A stretch of DNA of 64,000 bases from Magnaporthiopsis rhizophila (GCA_003049465.1 PYSS01000066.1:62001-126000); one strand, 5' to 3'; positions 32,744 through 43,333 are shown, counted from the stretch's first letter. Translations and numbers: made by a program. Notes: generated by a model not told the origin, from the sequence alone.

Positions 32744-35022
32744 TTATTTCCATGGCTTATCACCCGGTTTCACCTGGAACAATAAGTCCAGTACCTGCCA
32801 CTCCATAAATTCCGCCGTCGAGGGTGGCGTCCTGAACGCCCCCCTCCCGGATTCTAGCCTCATGAGGAGCTGCCGAAAATCCTGGGACCAGTCGCCCCCA
32901 CGCGCCCCGCGCAAATGCATCCTCTCCATCTCGTCCAGGCTTTTGATCTCCAAAGCACTTAGTGAAAAAGGGACTGACGATACAAATGCTTTTAGCCGAT
33001 CCATTACCTTCCGGCCGTTTTGCGTGGCGGCGAAACGTGTTTCGGGCTCCGCCTGGAAGCCAACGTACCACCGGAAATCCTGGCCGGCCTAAATTTTGGA
33101 GCTTTCCTGGCCCACCGGATATATTTGATGCATATTGAACTTGGCGCCACAGTTCAGGACAACCAGGTACAGGTCTTTATCGGTGTGGTTATGGAATATA
33201 ATCCTTACCAAAAACCCCTTTTCCACCTCGTATATATTATACTTTATTTTCGTTCGGAAATGCGAGGCGGGATGGCAAAGCTTTATGCCGATAAATATGG
33301 ATTTGGGGGCCGGCTCTACGGCGGTAATGGAGATTAAAAGCGCCAAGGTGCCTATATATGGATCGGATAAGCCTCGTGTTATGGAAAACCGGGCCAGGTG
33401 CTCGAAACGCCGAATTAACGCATTAAGGTTAGGTTTTAAAGAGGTTGCGGGCAAACAAGACAGGCAATTGTTAAAAGCCGGAGTAAAGGTGCCCCACATA
33501 TTGCTAATGATGAACTTTCTATCTTTTATGAACACAGAAAAAGCGGCATCATTATCATTGCCTTTATTATCAGCACTTTTTATCTCAAGCCAGGTTTGTC
33601 CGCCTATTTTGTTTTGCAGCTGCCATACCTCCCGTATATGTTCAGCCATTTGCTCTGCGCCGTAAAAGCGTATAGCGAATCTTTTGGCAAGGGGCAGTTT
33701 CACCAGCAAAGCGGAACACCCCGGGGAAATATGTTCGAGCTTGCGCTCTGCCTGCGTTACGAGGGCAGCATGCGATTTATGCACCGCTACCTGCATAACA
33801 CGAACGCGGCACGCAAGTGCATTATCCTCAAAACCGAGCCCGGGGTCGCGCCCAAATTTAAAGAAGGCGTATTCCGAGCCTTTCTCAATGCTGTGCACTT
33901 TTGTAAATAAAGTTGAGTCAGTGAATGCCTTTGCCTTACGCAAAAACGATCTAACATCGAGCGAGGATGCGTATTTTTACCGCTGTTTAAAATAACGAAC
34001 TGGTTCTTGAGCGCTTTAGCCGGGTTTAACTGCGTTTTTGACACCACGTGTGCGTTGGTATGCGAGCGCACCGTGCTGTTAAAAAAGGAGCGCTTCCAGT
34101 TACCAAATATTTGCGGTGTTTGGTTGTACCGGTTGAACTGGATATTGCTGCGGATCCGCTCGAACAGCGCGTCGGAGGATATGTGCAGCGGTCTGTTGCG
34201 CAGGCTGTGCAGCATCCAGTAGGTGAACAGCCCGTACTAACCGTTGTGCTCGGCCGCCTGCTGCATGTCGAGGCAGGCTGTTATGATGATGAAGCCCCGA
34301 GCGGATGTGAACCAGGACGGCTGACTGGCCCAGTGTGCGATGCAGCACAACGTTTCCGGGTTGGGCATGTCTGCCTCCGGGTCTGATTCGTACACCCCGG
34401 ACACGCCCCTGAACCTAACAAGCTCGGTCCTGCCGTTAACGCAACGCAGCGCGCCGCCCGAGTAACAACAATCGAGGCTCGCCGTCACAACTAGGCCCGC
34501 GCTCGCCATATTTTGCATCAGCACGGCCAGCTCGAGATCGCGGAGGTATCGCCCCTCATAGAGAATATTGCTGGGCAATAGGACTTTGTTCTTGTCCGAA
34601 TGCGAAGGGTCGGCCTTTCTGGCGTCGGCAAACATGGTGGTTGTATGTGCGCTGTGGCCCGAGTAGTGGATATAAACGAAATCGCCCTTTTTGGCCTTCT
34701 CGGGAATGCGGCTTAGCGTTTGCACCATGGACGCGTATGTCGCATCGGCGTAGCTTCGCCTATCGAGCTCTTTAATGTACCGCGTATTTGGCCGAGGCGC
34801 GAGGAGCTTGTCAATATGGTCGGGCGGCACGTCGAGCACCTTAACGAGGTATTCCTCGACGGCGAGGACATTGTTCACGCAGCCTTTCAAAGGCTCATAC
34901 GAGAGGCTGTGGCTGGCGCCATCAAGCCGCCGGGTCGTAGGGGGCTTCCCCTTAACAAGGTAATGCTCTACCCCAATCAGAACCGCCCATTTGTCCGGTT
35001 GCTGGTGAGGAGGCGACATCAT
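32744..35022 (-). pseudogene. Caspase-like (peptidase C14) gene with two TAG stops and a frameshift
   Basis: Starts at ATG 35022 (or 35019) on the minus strand, followed by a caspase-fold start (DKWAVLIGVEHYL). The catalytic His lies in HYSGHSAH (codon 34656..34654). The catalytic Cys lies in LDCCYSGGA (second Cys, 34467..34465). The frame is broken by TAG at 34239..34237 and continues beyond it in the same frame with YGLFTYWMLH. A one-base shift falls at a five-T run (33974..33978, plus strand), after which the new frame runs to TAG at 33091..33089. The same frame resumes with AGQDFRWYVGFQAE and ends at 32744. The two TAGs can come from CAG or TGG by C-to-T change. The long region after the protease domain, of about 500 residues, has no recognised function. 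The catalytic N-terminal part alone remains open for about 260 residues. Confidence 0.85.
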
Positions 35023-35709
35023 GATGGCTGAAGTGTGCTTGCTTCTTGTTGCCAGAGTGGCGTAAGTGGCCGTACCAATTGAGCACACCATCAAAACCTG
35101 CGCATTCTCACCCCTTTTTATGTGCAATGAGGCTTTGCACTGACGCGGAATGGCGGCCAAATGCGCAGACCAAAAGAGCCGAGTATCTGATCGATCTCGT
35201 TCGACGAGGACCCTCCAATATGTAGCGATAGCATAGACGGTGCCTCTAAATGAGCAAAGGAAAGTACCAGGAACCTCCCGCGACTTGGTTCTTTCTCGTA
35301 CCTCTGCCAATCAGGTCATTGCCGAAGTCGAGGGAAGGCTGAGCACCCGGATGCATGCACTATAGGTGCATATAAGGCAATCGGCATCTTTTTTTCGAAT
35401 GCGAAGATTCCATGTGCACGTTTGCTGGCAGCGCTGGCAGCAGCAGTAAAACCAGCCCAGCCACGACCGCTGTGGCTTGACTTGTGGCTTATTCCCCGCT
35501 GGTCCAACTGTAAATGGCGCGACTCCTCATCAGGCCATGTCGAACGAGGATGCAGGCTCGTCGAGCTGCCAATTGTCGGGTGAGGTTGCAGGGGAGTTGG
35601 AGAAGAAAGTGGCCTGATGGCTGCATCACTCAAATAAGTACGAGCCCCTCCATGGTCGTCATAATCAATAGAGCACTGTTCGCCGCTTTCACGGCTTCAA
35701 CAGCAAGCC
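35023..35709. promoter_or_regulatory. Divergent region between the caspase-like pseudogene and OSM1
   Basis: About 690 bp containing the presumed 5' side of the pseudogene and the promoter of the fumarate reductase gene. No supported gene. Confidence 0.5.
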
Positions 35710-37350
35710 ATGCCAAGCAGACGCCTCATCGCCAGAGCAGTGACAGCAATCTTCGCCTTCATCGTAGTACCCTTTGCAGCCGTCCACTACTACCGCCAGA
35801 TATACGCCGCCCAAGCACCAGACATGATGAGCGCCGTCAACAAGTCCGGGGCAGCCCAGCACCAGATCATCGTGGTCGGAGCCGGCCTTGCCGGGTTAGC
35901 CGCCGCGCACGCCGCGCTGACGACGAGCCCGACGGCATCGGTGCTGCTGCTCGAGCGCGCCGCCAAGGCCGGCGGCAACAGCATCAAAGCCTCGAGCGGC
36001 ATCAACGGCGTGCCCACGCGGTTCCAGAAGCCGGGACTGGACTCGACCGACCGCTTCCGCGACGACACGGCCCGCTCCGCCGGGGGCCGCCTCTCTAACC
36101 CCGCTTCTAGCAGCCTCGGCCGCGCCGCCAGGGAGGCCTTGATCGCGCGTCTGGCCGACGGTTCCGCCGACGCCGTGCACTGGCTGCACGACACGGTCGG
36201 CGTCGACCTGTCCGTCGTGGCCCAGCTCGGCGGTCACTCGGCCGCCCGCACCCACCGCGGCGCCGGAAAAGCCCCGCCCGGCTTCGCCATCGTCAGCGCC
36301 CTGCTAGCCCAGCTCAAGGACGGCATCGGCAAGGGCCGGTTCGAGCTGCGCACCGGCTGTGAGGTCACCAAGCTCCTGACCGAGACGGCCGCCACCGCCG
36401 ACAAGCTCCGCGTGAGCGGCGTCGAGTTCTCGTGCGCAGCCGGCGAGGGAAGCAGCAGCGGCAGCAGTGCCGCCGAGGCCAACGGCCCCGTCATCTTCGC
36501 AACGGGCGGGTTCGCCGGCGACGCGACCGGGCTGCTCATTCAGCACAGGCCGGACCTAGGCCCGCTGCCGTCGACCAACGACGCGGCGCGGGCCGTCGGC
36601 CTCGGCGTGCTGGAGCGGGACGCGCGCGCCGCCATGGTGGACATGGACAGCGTGCAGGTGCACCCGACGGGCTTCGTCGACCCGGCGAGCCCGCACGCGC
36701 CCGTCAAGATCCTGGCGGCCGAGCTGCTGCGCGGCGAGGGCGGCATCCTGCTCCGGGGAGGGAGTCGGTTCGTCAACGAGATGGAGACGCGCGAGCACGT
36801 CAGCGCCGCCGTCATGACGGGGCCGCCGGTCAAGGCGGCGGAAGGGGCAGCAGCAGCGACGAGACAGTGGGACGTGCAGCTCCTGCTGGACCCGGGCGCG
36901 TGCGAGGCCGCGGCCAACCACATCGGCTTCTACCTGTTCAAGGGGCTGATGAAGAAGCAAAAGGTGCGCGAGCTCGACCAGCCCACACGCCAGGCCATCC
37001 GCGAGTACAGCGACGTCGTGGCCGGGAAGAAGCCGGACCCGTTCGGCCGCACCGTATTTGGGCACTGGAGGCTCGTCGGGAAGGACGACGAGGACGACGA
37101 CCAAGAGGTGTGCGTCGGCGCCGTCACGCCCATCACGCACTTCACCATGGGTGGGGCGGCCATCAACGACAGGGCGCAGGTGCTCGGCACGGCTGCGGGT
37201 GTCCCCGTCGTCGAGGGCCTCTGGGCCGCCGGCGAGGTCACGGGCGGGCTGCACGGGGATAACCGGCTGGGAGGGTCGTCGCTGCTGGAGTGCGTCGTGT
37301 TTGGGCGGATTGCGGGCGAGGAGGCTGCTCGATATGTGGGATCTGTGTAG
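35710..37350 (+). CDS. OSM1: FAD-dependent fumarate reductase, OSM1/FRD1 type
   Basis: Single exon, 546 residues from ATG 35710. Residues 10 to 27 form a hydrophobic N-terminal segment (signal or anchor), as in yeast Osm1, which is targeted to mitochondria or the ER. The FAD dinucleotide-binding motif GAGLAGLAAAHAA lies at about 57 to 69. An FAD-contact stretch GGNSIKASSGING follows, then VQVHPTGF, the active-site RGEGGILL segment and HFTMGG. The C-terminal flavin-binding block is GLHGDNRLGGSSLLECVVFGR. The enzyme reduces fumarate to succinate with reduced flavin and reoxidises FAD during oxidative protein folding or anaerobic growth. Length and motif order match the family. The caspase-like pseudogene lies upstream and divergent. 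Confidence 0.92.
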   Translation: MPSRRLIARAVTAIFAFIVVPFAAVHYYRQIYAAQAPDMMSAVNKSGAAQHQIIVVGAGLAGLAAAHAALTTSPTASVLLLERAAKAGGNSIKASSGINGVPTRFQKPGLDSTDRFRDDTARSAGGRLSNPASSSLGRAAREALIARLADGSADAVHWLHDTVGVDLSVVAQLGGHSAARTHRGAGKAPPGFAIVSALLAQLKDGIGKGRFELRTGCEVTKLLTETAATADKLRVSGVEFSCAAGEGSSSGSSAAEANGPVIFATGGFAGDATGLLIQHRPDLGPLPSTNDAARAVGLGVLERDARAAMVDMDSVQVHPTGFVDPASPHAPVKILAAELLRGEGGILLRGGSRFVNEMETREHVSAAVMTGPPVKAAEGAAAATRQWDVQLLLDPGACEAAANHIGFYLFKGLMKKQKVRELDQPTRQAIREYSDVVAGKKPDPFGRTVFGHWRLVGKDDEDDDQEVCVGAVTPITHFTMGGAAINDRAQVLGTAAGVPVVEGLWAAGEVTGGLHGDNRLGGSSLLECVVFGRIAGEEAARYVGSV

Positions 37351-37582
37351 GATGGGCTTTGGTAGAAATTTATATATTTGTTTACCCCTTGCAGCCATGG
37401 AATATTTGATATTTAGGTAGCTTACATTACATACAACTGGGTAGAAAGCCGCACCTCCAGCGTGATAGCCGTGGTATAAAGCTGGATAAATAGGTCCCTG
37501 CAAAATACTACCCAAGTTCCCATCATGTGTAATATGGACGATTGATATCATCACACTCTGCATACCCTGCCCTTGTACACAC

Positions 37583-38157
37583 CTACACGACCTGCCTCAC
37601 CCTCCCCGACTCAACCTCATACACCCACCCCGTGATAGGGATATCGTCAAGCACAGCCGCATTCCCTTTCAGAAACGCAACATCATCCCTAACAGCCTTC
37701 TCGAGATCCGCAAACTCGTGCAGGTCCAAGCCCGCAATCTCCGCGGCGGCCGCCTCGCCGCGCTGCTCCCGGAGCAGCGCGCGCGCGCCGTCGCCCGTAA
37801 AGGTCAGCATGCCGCAGCCCGTGTGCTTGACGACGAGCACCTCGCGCGTGCCCAGCAGCAGCTGCGAGATGACGACGGACCGCAGGGCGTCGCGGGCCGA
37901 GGCGCCCGCGTTGCGCACGACGTGGGCGTCGCCGAGGCCGATGCCGAAGGCGGCGTGGCTGTCGATGCGGGCGTCCATGCACGTCACTTGGGGGCATGTT
38001 AGTTTGTGTATGTTATGGGATGATTGACTCATGGGTGTGTGGGGTAGCTACCGATGAGGTATTTCTTTGCCGGAGGGAGAGGGAGGTCGCCCTGGGTGAA
38101 GGTCTTGGCGTAGGCCTCGTTCTTTTCGACGAGGTTCTGCTGGATGGGAGTCGCCAT
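37583..38157 (-). CDS. Beta-class carbonic anhydrase (small, class D type)
   Basis: Two minus-strand exons, 38052..38157 and 37583..37986, give 169 residues. The 65-nt intron is GT-AG with a CTAAC branch site. Without splicing the N-terminus (MATPIQQNLVEKNEAYAKTF) would be lost. The zinc and active-site residues are present: Cys38, Asp40 and Arg42 in VTCMDARID, and His90 and Cys93 in VKHTGCGM. The enzyme interconverts CO2 and bicarbonate, supplying bicarbonate for carboxylations and pH control. The length of about 170 residues fits the short beta-CA subclass found in fungi alongside a longer housekeeping enzyme. No targeting signal is seen, so it is probably cytosolic. Confidence 0.95.
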
Positions 38158-38556
38158 GATGTGGGGCCGGGGTATTGTATGTTCGTCAAGTTTTGCTGTA
38201 GTGATTTCGTTGGATAGGCTTCCTGGAAGAAGAATGATGGGAAAGTCGAATTGTGCAGCAGAGAAGATGGCATTCTCTGCCTTTTATATACCTAGACAGT
38301 TCAAACCCCGTCTGGGGTTGAAACAAAGTCGCAGTAGCCTGTCTGAAGCTCGAACCCCGAGTGCAAGCCCGAAACGAGCAGGCCGGGCTTCCCATGTCTC
38401 CGCCCAGCCAAATGATGGACACCCGATGTTCGATCAGCAAGCCAAGACTAGGGATTATTCAAAGAGGCCTGCACCCAAACACCGAACCCCTGTCGCCATA
38501 TTACGGTAAAGCACGCCACAGAACAATCTCCGGGATATGAACGCCAGCATAAAACG
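38158..38556. other. Intergenic region between the carbonic anhydrase and Lys-rich genes
   Basis: Both flanking genes are on the minus strand, so this is promoter of the carbonic anhydrase plus 3' UTR of the next gene. Nothing else is seen. Confidence 0.6.
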
Positions 38557-40104
38557 TCAATACCCATTGTAATACCGATCCCACTCCACCTCCATATCCC
38601 TAGCCGACATCTCACTCCTCGTCGGCTGGCTCTCGACGCGCCGCGCCGTAAACGCCGTCGACTGGCCATTGACCCACGTCACCTCGCCCTCGACGACGCC
38701 TCCGCCGACAAACTTCAGGCGCGCCAGGTGCGTGAACCGGCCGTCGAACGCTTCGTTGTAGAAATCGCTGCGCCCGACCCACTCGAACTCGTGGGCGCGG
38801 TTGGCCGAGGCGCGCCGGGGCCGCTCGGCGGCGCGCATGACGCCCTGCAGGAAACCCAGGCTGAAGTGCACCCAGAGCGCGTCGCCGTCGATGGTGCACA
38901 CCAACTGCGGCGCCGGGCCGCCGCCCCAGTAGCCCGTGGGCTCCTCGTCGCACTCTACCTCGTACCGGCCGTTGAGGAAGCCGAGCGACGGCGGGCGGGG
39001 GCGCGACGGCGGCGGCGAGGACACGGCGCCGAAGTGGTCGCCCCTGGGAGAGCCGGGGTATGGCGGGGGCGGCTCGTCATCGTCGTCGTTGTCGGAATAG
39101 TCGTTTCCGCCGTGGTGGTCGTAGCCGTAGCCGTCGCTGTCTTCGTCGTAGCCGTCCGAGTAGTTGTCGTTGCCGCGGCGGCTGTCGCTGTCGCTGTCGT
39201 GATCGTAGCCGTCCGGATCGTCGGGGTACGGCGAGACTGGCGGGTTCGACCTTATGGCCCGCCGGTCCCCCGCTGGCGGCCGAGGTGGAGCTGTGGAAGA
39301 CTCTTTTTTGACCCGCGGCTTCTTGGCGGGGTCCTTCTTGGGAGCCTCCTTCTTGGCCGGTGCCTTTTTGACAGGCTCTTTCTTGAGGGGTTCCTTCTTC
39401 TTTGGCTCCTTCTTGGCAGGCTCCTTTTTCGCGGGCTCTTTCTTAACAGCTTCCTTCTTTGCAGGCTCCTTGTTGACAGTTTCCTTCTTGGCTGGCTCTT
39501 TCTTGGCTGTCTCTTTCTTGGCTGGCTCTTTCTTGGCAGTTTCCTTCTTGGCAGCTTGCCTCTTGACAGCTTCCTTCACAGACCCCTTCGGCTCCGTCTT
39601 GGCCCGCTTCGGCGCGGTGCCGTGGTTGACTGTCACGGACACGCTGACGCTGCCGCCACCACTCGCGACAACCTGGACGTCGGTGGCCGACTCGGCCGCA
39701 GCCTTGCGCTTCTTGGACCCGGCGGCAGCAGCAGGCGGGGCAGCAGTAGCGGCGGCTGCCTTCGCAGCAGCAGCCGCCGCCTTGCACGCCTTTGCCCACT
39801 CCTTCTTCATCTCTTTCTCGAGCGCGGCGAGGGGCGCCGGAACCGCCAGGGCCTTTGCGCCGGTTGCCATCACGGCCTCCATCAGGCGCAGCTTGGCAGT
39901 GCCCTTGACCTTAGATGGTGCCAGACCATAGTGCAGCAACTGGGCCTCGTAAAAGTGCGCGGGCTGGTCGTCCTTGGAGGCGAAGTGATCCTTGAGCTCG
40001 GCGGGGCTGCGTCGCCGGTGCACGTTGCCGCCGCTGGTCGTGACGGAGAAGCAGTCGGCCGCGAATGAGAAGCCATCGCGCGAGACGGGCGGCGTGTGCG
40101 CCAT
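38557..40104 (-). CDS. Lys-rich repeat protein, probably nuclear
   Basis: Single-exon frame of 515 residues from ATG 40104. Residues about 33 to 80 form a small helical segment (SPAELKDHFASK and GLAPSKVKGTAKLRLMEAV) that resembles a SAP-type DNA-binding motif, though not decisively. An Ala-rich region follows with a basic cluster (GSKKRKAAAE). Residues about 185 to 268 are imperfect KKEPA/KKETA repeats, like histone-H1 tails. Next is an acidic Asp/Tyr-rich part (YDHDSDSD). A C-terminal conserved-looking section (about 370 to 500) has Trp/Phe motifs (TGYWGGGPAP, WVHFSLGF). A chromatin-associated protein is plausible from composition only. Antisense open frames up to 446 residues are shadows. 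Confidence 0.8.
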   Translation of the reverse strand: MAHTPPVSRDGFSFAADCFSVTTSGGNVHRRRSPAELKDHFASKDDQPAHFYEAQLLHYGLAPSKVKGTAKLRLMEAVMATGAKALAVPAPLAALEKEMKKEWAKACKAAAAAAKAAAATAAPPAAAAGSKKRKAAAESATDVQVVASGGGSVSVSVTVNHGTAPKRAKTEPKGSVKEAVKRQAAKKETAKKEPAKKETAKKEPAKKETVNKEPAKKEAVKKEPAKKEPAKKEPKKKEPLKKEPVKKAPAKKEAPKKDPAKKPRVKKESSTAPPRPPAGDRRAIRSNPPVSPYPDDPDGYDHDSDSDSRRGNDNYSDGYDEDSDGYGYDHHGGNDYSDNDDDDEPPPPYPGSPRGDHFGAVSSPPPSRPRPPSLGFLNGRYEVECDEEPTGYWGGGPAPQLVCTIDGDALWVHFSLGFLQGVMRAAERPRRASANRAHEFEWVGRSDFYNEAFDGRFTHLARLKFVGGGVVEGEVTWVNGQSTAFTARRVESQPTRSEMSARDMEVEWDRYYNGY

Positions 40105-41527
40105 TCTATGTTCGCTTCCGTGCTCTCTCGAAAGGGGAAGTGGTGATGACCAGTTGTCTGGTCTTGTGCGTGCTTCACCCCCGCACCTTTGCTAGCCGTT
40201 TCTCCAAACAACCAAGCGCAATGGTGCTCGCTGTTCGGTAGTGGGGAAGATCAGACGAGGCGCAATGGTTGGGCAAATATCCTGCACACGAGACTGGTGG
40301 GAAAGTTCAGATGGAAACCTAAAAGGTCGCGAGCGAGACGGACGTGTCCGCAGCGCTTCGGTGGGCAAACGTGAGGATGAATGAACAGAGGAAGCTGAAA
40401 AGAAGGACAGAGGCTAAACGAAATGGACGGGCAGGGCGTAAACCCAGCACCAGGCCGGGCTAGCCTTGCTCTGGGGTCAGGGATGGGCAAAATTTGGGTG
40501 GCTGTGCTTTACAGCGAGCAAATAAAAGGCAGACAGATGGACGTGCATTGCTCGCGTCGTAGTGCAGCAGCACACCAGCGCCAAAATCGTGTGAACCGAT
40601 TGGCTGCAGCTTCGATGCCAGGAGGAATCACAACCGTGCCGCATTAAAATCGTCACTTTTCGCACCACACTGAATGCGCTATCAAGGTAGGGAGTCACTT
40701 TCGCATAGAATTCCGGAGCAAATCGCACATCTAACTACCCGGTTGGTTCTTGCTACGGACCGTTGTGGTTATCGTGACAGCGTTGTTGGTCGATGTGATG
40801 TCCCAGGTCGGGGTGGCAGCGGCGGCAGCGATAGCCATCAAGCGTTGAGCGGCGTGCGCACCCGTAGGCCGGGAGATTCCAAGATCACGGGATACTTGAA
40901 ATCCCAGGATATAAATGACGCGAGGCCGGAGAGCGCAAGAACAGCCTTGTTTGATCTGGATCGTGTATAGTCTATTCTCCCGCCCTCCAGGTTCCTGTCA
41001 ATGCCTCAGCGATGGTCCGGTCGACCATTAGCGCTCGGGCGGTACGGCACCGGTTACCTCTGGCCCAGGGTGGCGGCGGTCTTCTTATCGTCCGTCATGA
41101 AGCTGAACGCTGGCTTTGGGTCGCCTGGTTGCTAGACATTAGGAGTGAGGGTTGATAGTGGTCGAGTGTATCTGAGCTGAGTGAGGAGATATTTTGCTAG
41201 GCCCAGTGCGTGCTGTGTTGGAATAAAGGGACTCCATTCGCGAGGGAGCCCGACAAGGAAATAAGCAGGTCTGGCATCGACTTCAATTGGTTGACCAAAC
41301 GTGTTAATACAAAAGAAAAAATTAATCGATTTCGCTCACGTCGACTGTGGGAGTACCAGCGTTGAATCAACTCGCGGCAAACGACAAACCATTTATCCTC
41401 GGGGCTAAGCAGGTTCTGCTCGGCCGTCCCAATCTTAAAGGAGCGGGCGCCGAGGGGAGGGGAAGGAAGAGAGAGCCAGGTTGTAAAATAGCAAAAGTAT
41501 ATCATCGGGTTTGTCCCGGCAAAAGAC
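40105..41527. other. Intergenic region, 1.4 kb
   Basis: Promoter of the Lys-rich gene and unassigned DNA; no supported gene. A short AAAA (TTTT on the minus strand) at 41521..41524 lies just past the tRNA-Met and can serve as its Pol III terminator. Confidence 0.55.
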
Positions 41528-41639
41528 TGGGATCGGTGAGGCTCGAACTCACGACCTTAGGATTGCCCGTTTTCAGGTCATACGTTGGAATTCACCTCCG
41601 ATATGAGACCTACGCGCTAGCCAACTGCGCCACGATCCC
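41528..41639 (-). tRNA. tRNA-Met (elongator, CAT anticodon), with intron
   Basis: The minus strand folds with acceptor GGGATCG paired to CGATCCC and discriminator A. The D-arm holds GGCGCAGTTGGCTAGCGC and the T-arm GAGTTCGAGCCTC. The anticodon loop reads CTCATA, with CAT at 41605..41603. An intron of about 38 nt (about 41601 to 41564) interrupts after position 37, the standard eukaryotic position. A T-run for Pol III termination follows within a few bases. The anticodon stem has one T-T mismatch at its base. Confidence 0.88.
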
Positions 41640-42330
41640 TTGGATAACTCTTATTGGGAGGCGGCAGCGGGTGGAGGAATATCAGGCGGCGGGGTGCAGG
41701 AAGGTTTGATACCGCCTGGTGGGGTGCTGGGGGCGAGAGATATAACGATTTGATGTGTGGCGGGGTCGGGGCTGGGTGGGACGGTTAAAGGCTGCGGGAC
41801 TCGGGACTTGCGTCACACACGGGTCTCGGCTCCGCCAGATATAAGGTAAATGGCCGTGTACCTGACAGGAACAAAACTGCGACCTGGTACATAGTAACAA
41901 TTGTCATGTCGGGATTTACAAATCCAAGCGGCTTGCAACAAATCCCGGCTGCGCATTTGAAAATGAAAATGGGAAAAATAAACAACGGAGTGCTACTTGC
42001 GCGGGTTGAAAGCACCCGCGCTGAGTCGGCCCTCTGGGGAATTAGCGTGGTGCATCGCGCATGCTTTTAATCCGCGCATGTATTTAAAACACGAGTGTAA
42101 AAATACATTTATTTAATTATTAATTCATTATTATGTAAAACAGGAAATATATTAAACCATTACGGGAAGCGTTTCGTTAAATATTTTATAAAGCCGAGTA
42201 TAAAGAAAAATTTAAAAAAAAAAAGTGGTTAAAAATTAATTATTTAGTAAGAGTCCAGTTATTAAGTTAAAAAGCTTGGAAAGGACAGCAAAAGAGGAAG
42301 ACGTGTTGTAGTCTCGCCGATCTGCTGAAT
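41640..42330. other. Spacer between two tRNAs with an AT-rich patch at about 42060..42260
   Basis: The first 400 bp are of ordinary composition. From about 42060 to 42260 the DNA is extremely AT-rich (TTTATTTAATTATTAATTC and similar), unlike the rest of the window. This could be a decayed, RIP-mutated insertion of the kind that targets tRNA genes, but no retroelement sequence is recognisable. Confidence 0.55.
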
Positions 42331-42402
42331 CTCCGATACCGGGAATCGAACCCGAGTCGCCACGGTGAAAACGTGGTATGCTAACCCCTACACCATATCG
42401 GA
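42331..42402 (-). tRNA. tRNA-Glu (TTC anticodon)
   Basis: The minus strand gives a 72-nt cloverleaf. Acceptor TCCGATA pairs with TATCGGA, with discriminator G. The D-arm includes GGTGTAGGGGTTAGCAT. The anticodon stem CCACG pairs perfectly with CGTGG around the loop TTTTCAC, giving anticodon TTC. The T-arm has GGTTCGATTCC. No intron. Confidence 0.95.
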
Positions 42403-43333
42403 TGTTGCGCTTGATTGATGTCAGTGGTGCGGTTGCCAAGTCTCATAAGCGCTGGCTAGGGCGAGGTGTGGTCCTGAACCGAGAAACCTTTTTTTTCGGG
42501 GGCGCTGGTGGGCACAAGCAAGCGACAGACTCGACCTCGTGCCAGTCCACATGGCGTGCACACATGCATGTAAACTTTTCGATTTGCGCAGGAGCTGAAT
42601 GCAGCGTTGGGTTGGGATCCGTGGTGGGGTTGCTTGGTCGCGATCGCCATTCGGTCGCGGGCGCTGACGAGTCTGCTGGATCGGGCGTTTGTTTGGCCGA
42701 TTGTTTGCGCGAGAGCTGGTGAGAAGGAACCGGCGCTTTTCCGTGAAATAATTTCGGCGACGGGCTGTCGTCGTAAAAATCAAAGAAGACAAAATATTGG
42801 ACCGAATTAAGTCGAGGGAAAGGATGGAAGCCTGGTTGGCCTGGGACGCATATGCACATTGATCTGCTCGTTTGCAATGCGCGGAACTGTGATTCTATCG
42901 AGTGTCTCTGACGGTGCCCACACGGTAGGACGACTGATGGCAAAAGACGGACTCGGACGGCGGCAGGTGGGGTGGCAGAAGATACAATATACTGCCAGCT
43001 CTTTGTAGATCTCTCAGACTGATTGCTAGGTATACCGGGTGCCTAGTGTTCTAATCGTTCAAATACGCCGCTGCTGCTGAAATTTGGGATATTATCAAGT
43101 ATTTCGTCTATGAACGGGGCGTATTGGGAGGGGAATATTCGGAAACATGCAGTGTGAAGGGCTAAAACCAGGGAATACCGGGACAAGATATCCATCTCTA
43201 GAAGTGGAAGAGGAAAGACAGGCAACAGCAGGATAGGTCAAATACAAAACAGCAACGCCAATAGCCATCCGTCTTCCTCCACAGGGTCGCGGGGAATCAT
43301 GATATTTAGGGCACCTCCATACAAAGAGCCTCG
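42403..43333. other. Intergenic region upstream of tRNA-Glu and downstream of the DnaJ gene
   Basis: No supported gene. The right part is the likely 3' UTR of the DnaJ gene. Confidence 0.55.

Noticed and set aside
38728..40068. 446-residue plus-strand frame with many hydrophobic stretches (looks membrane-like)
   Set aside because: The hydrophobic LLLGSFLLG-type repeats are the antisense of the Lys/Glu repeats; codon use favours the minus strand.
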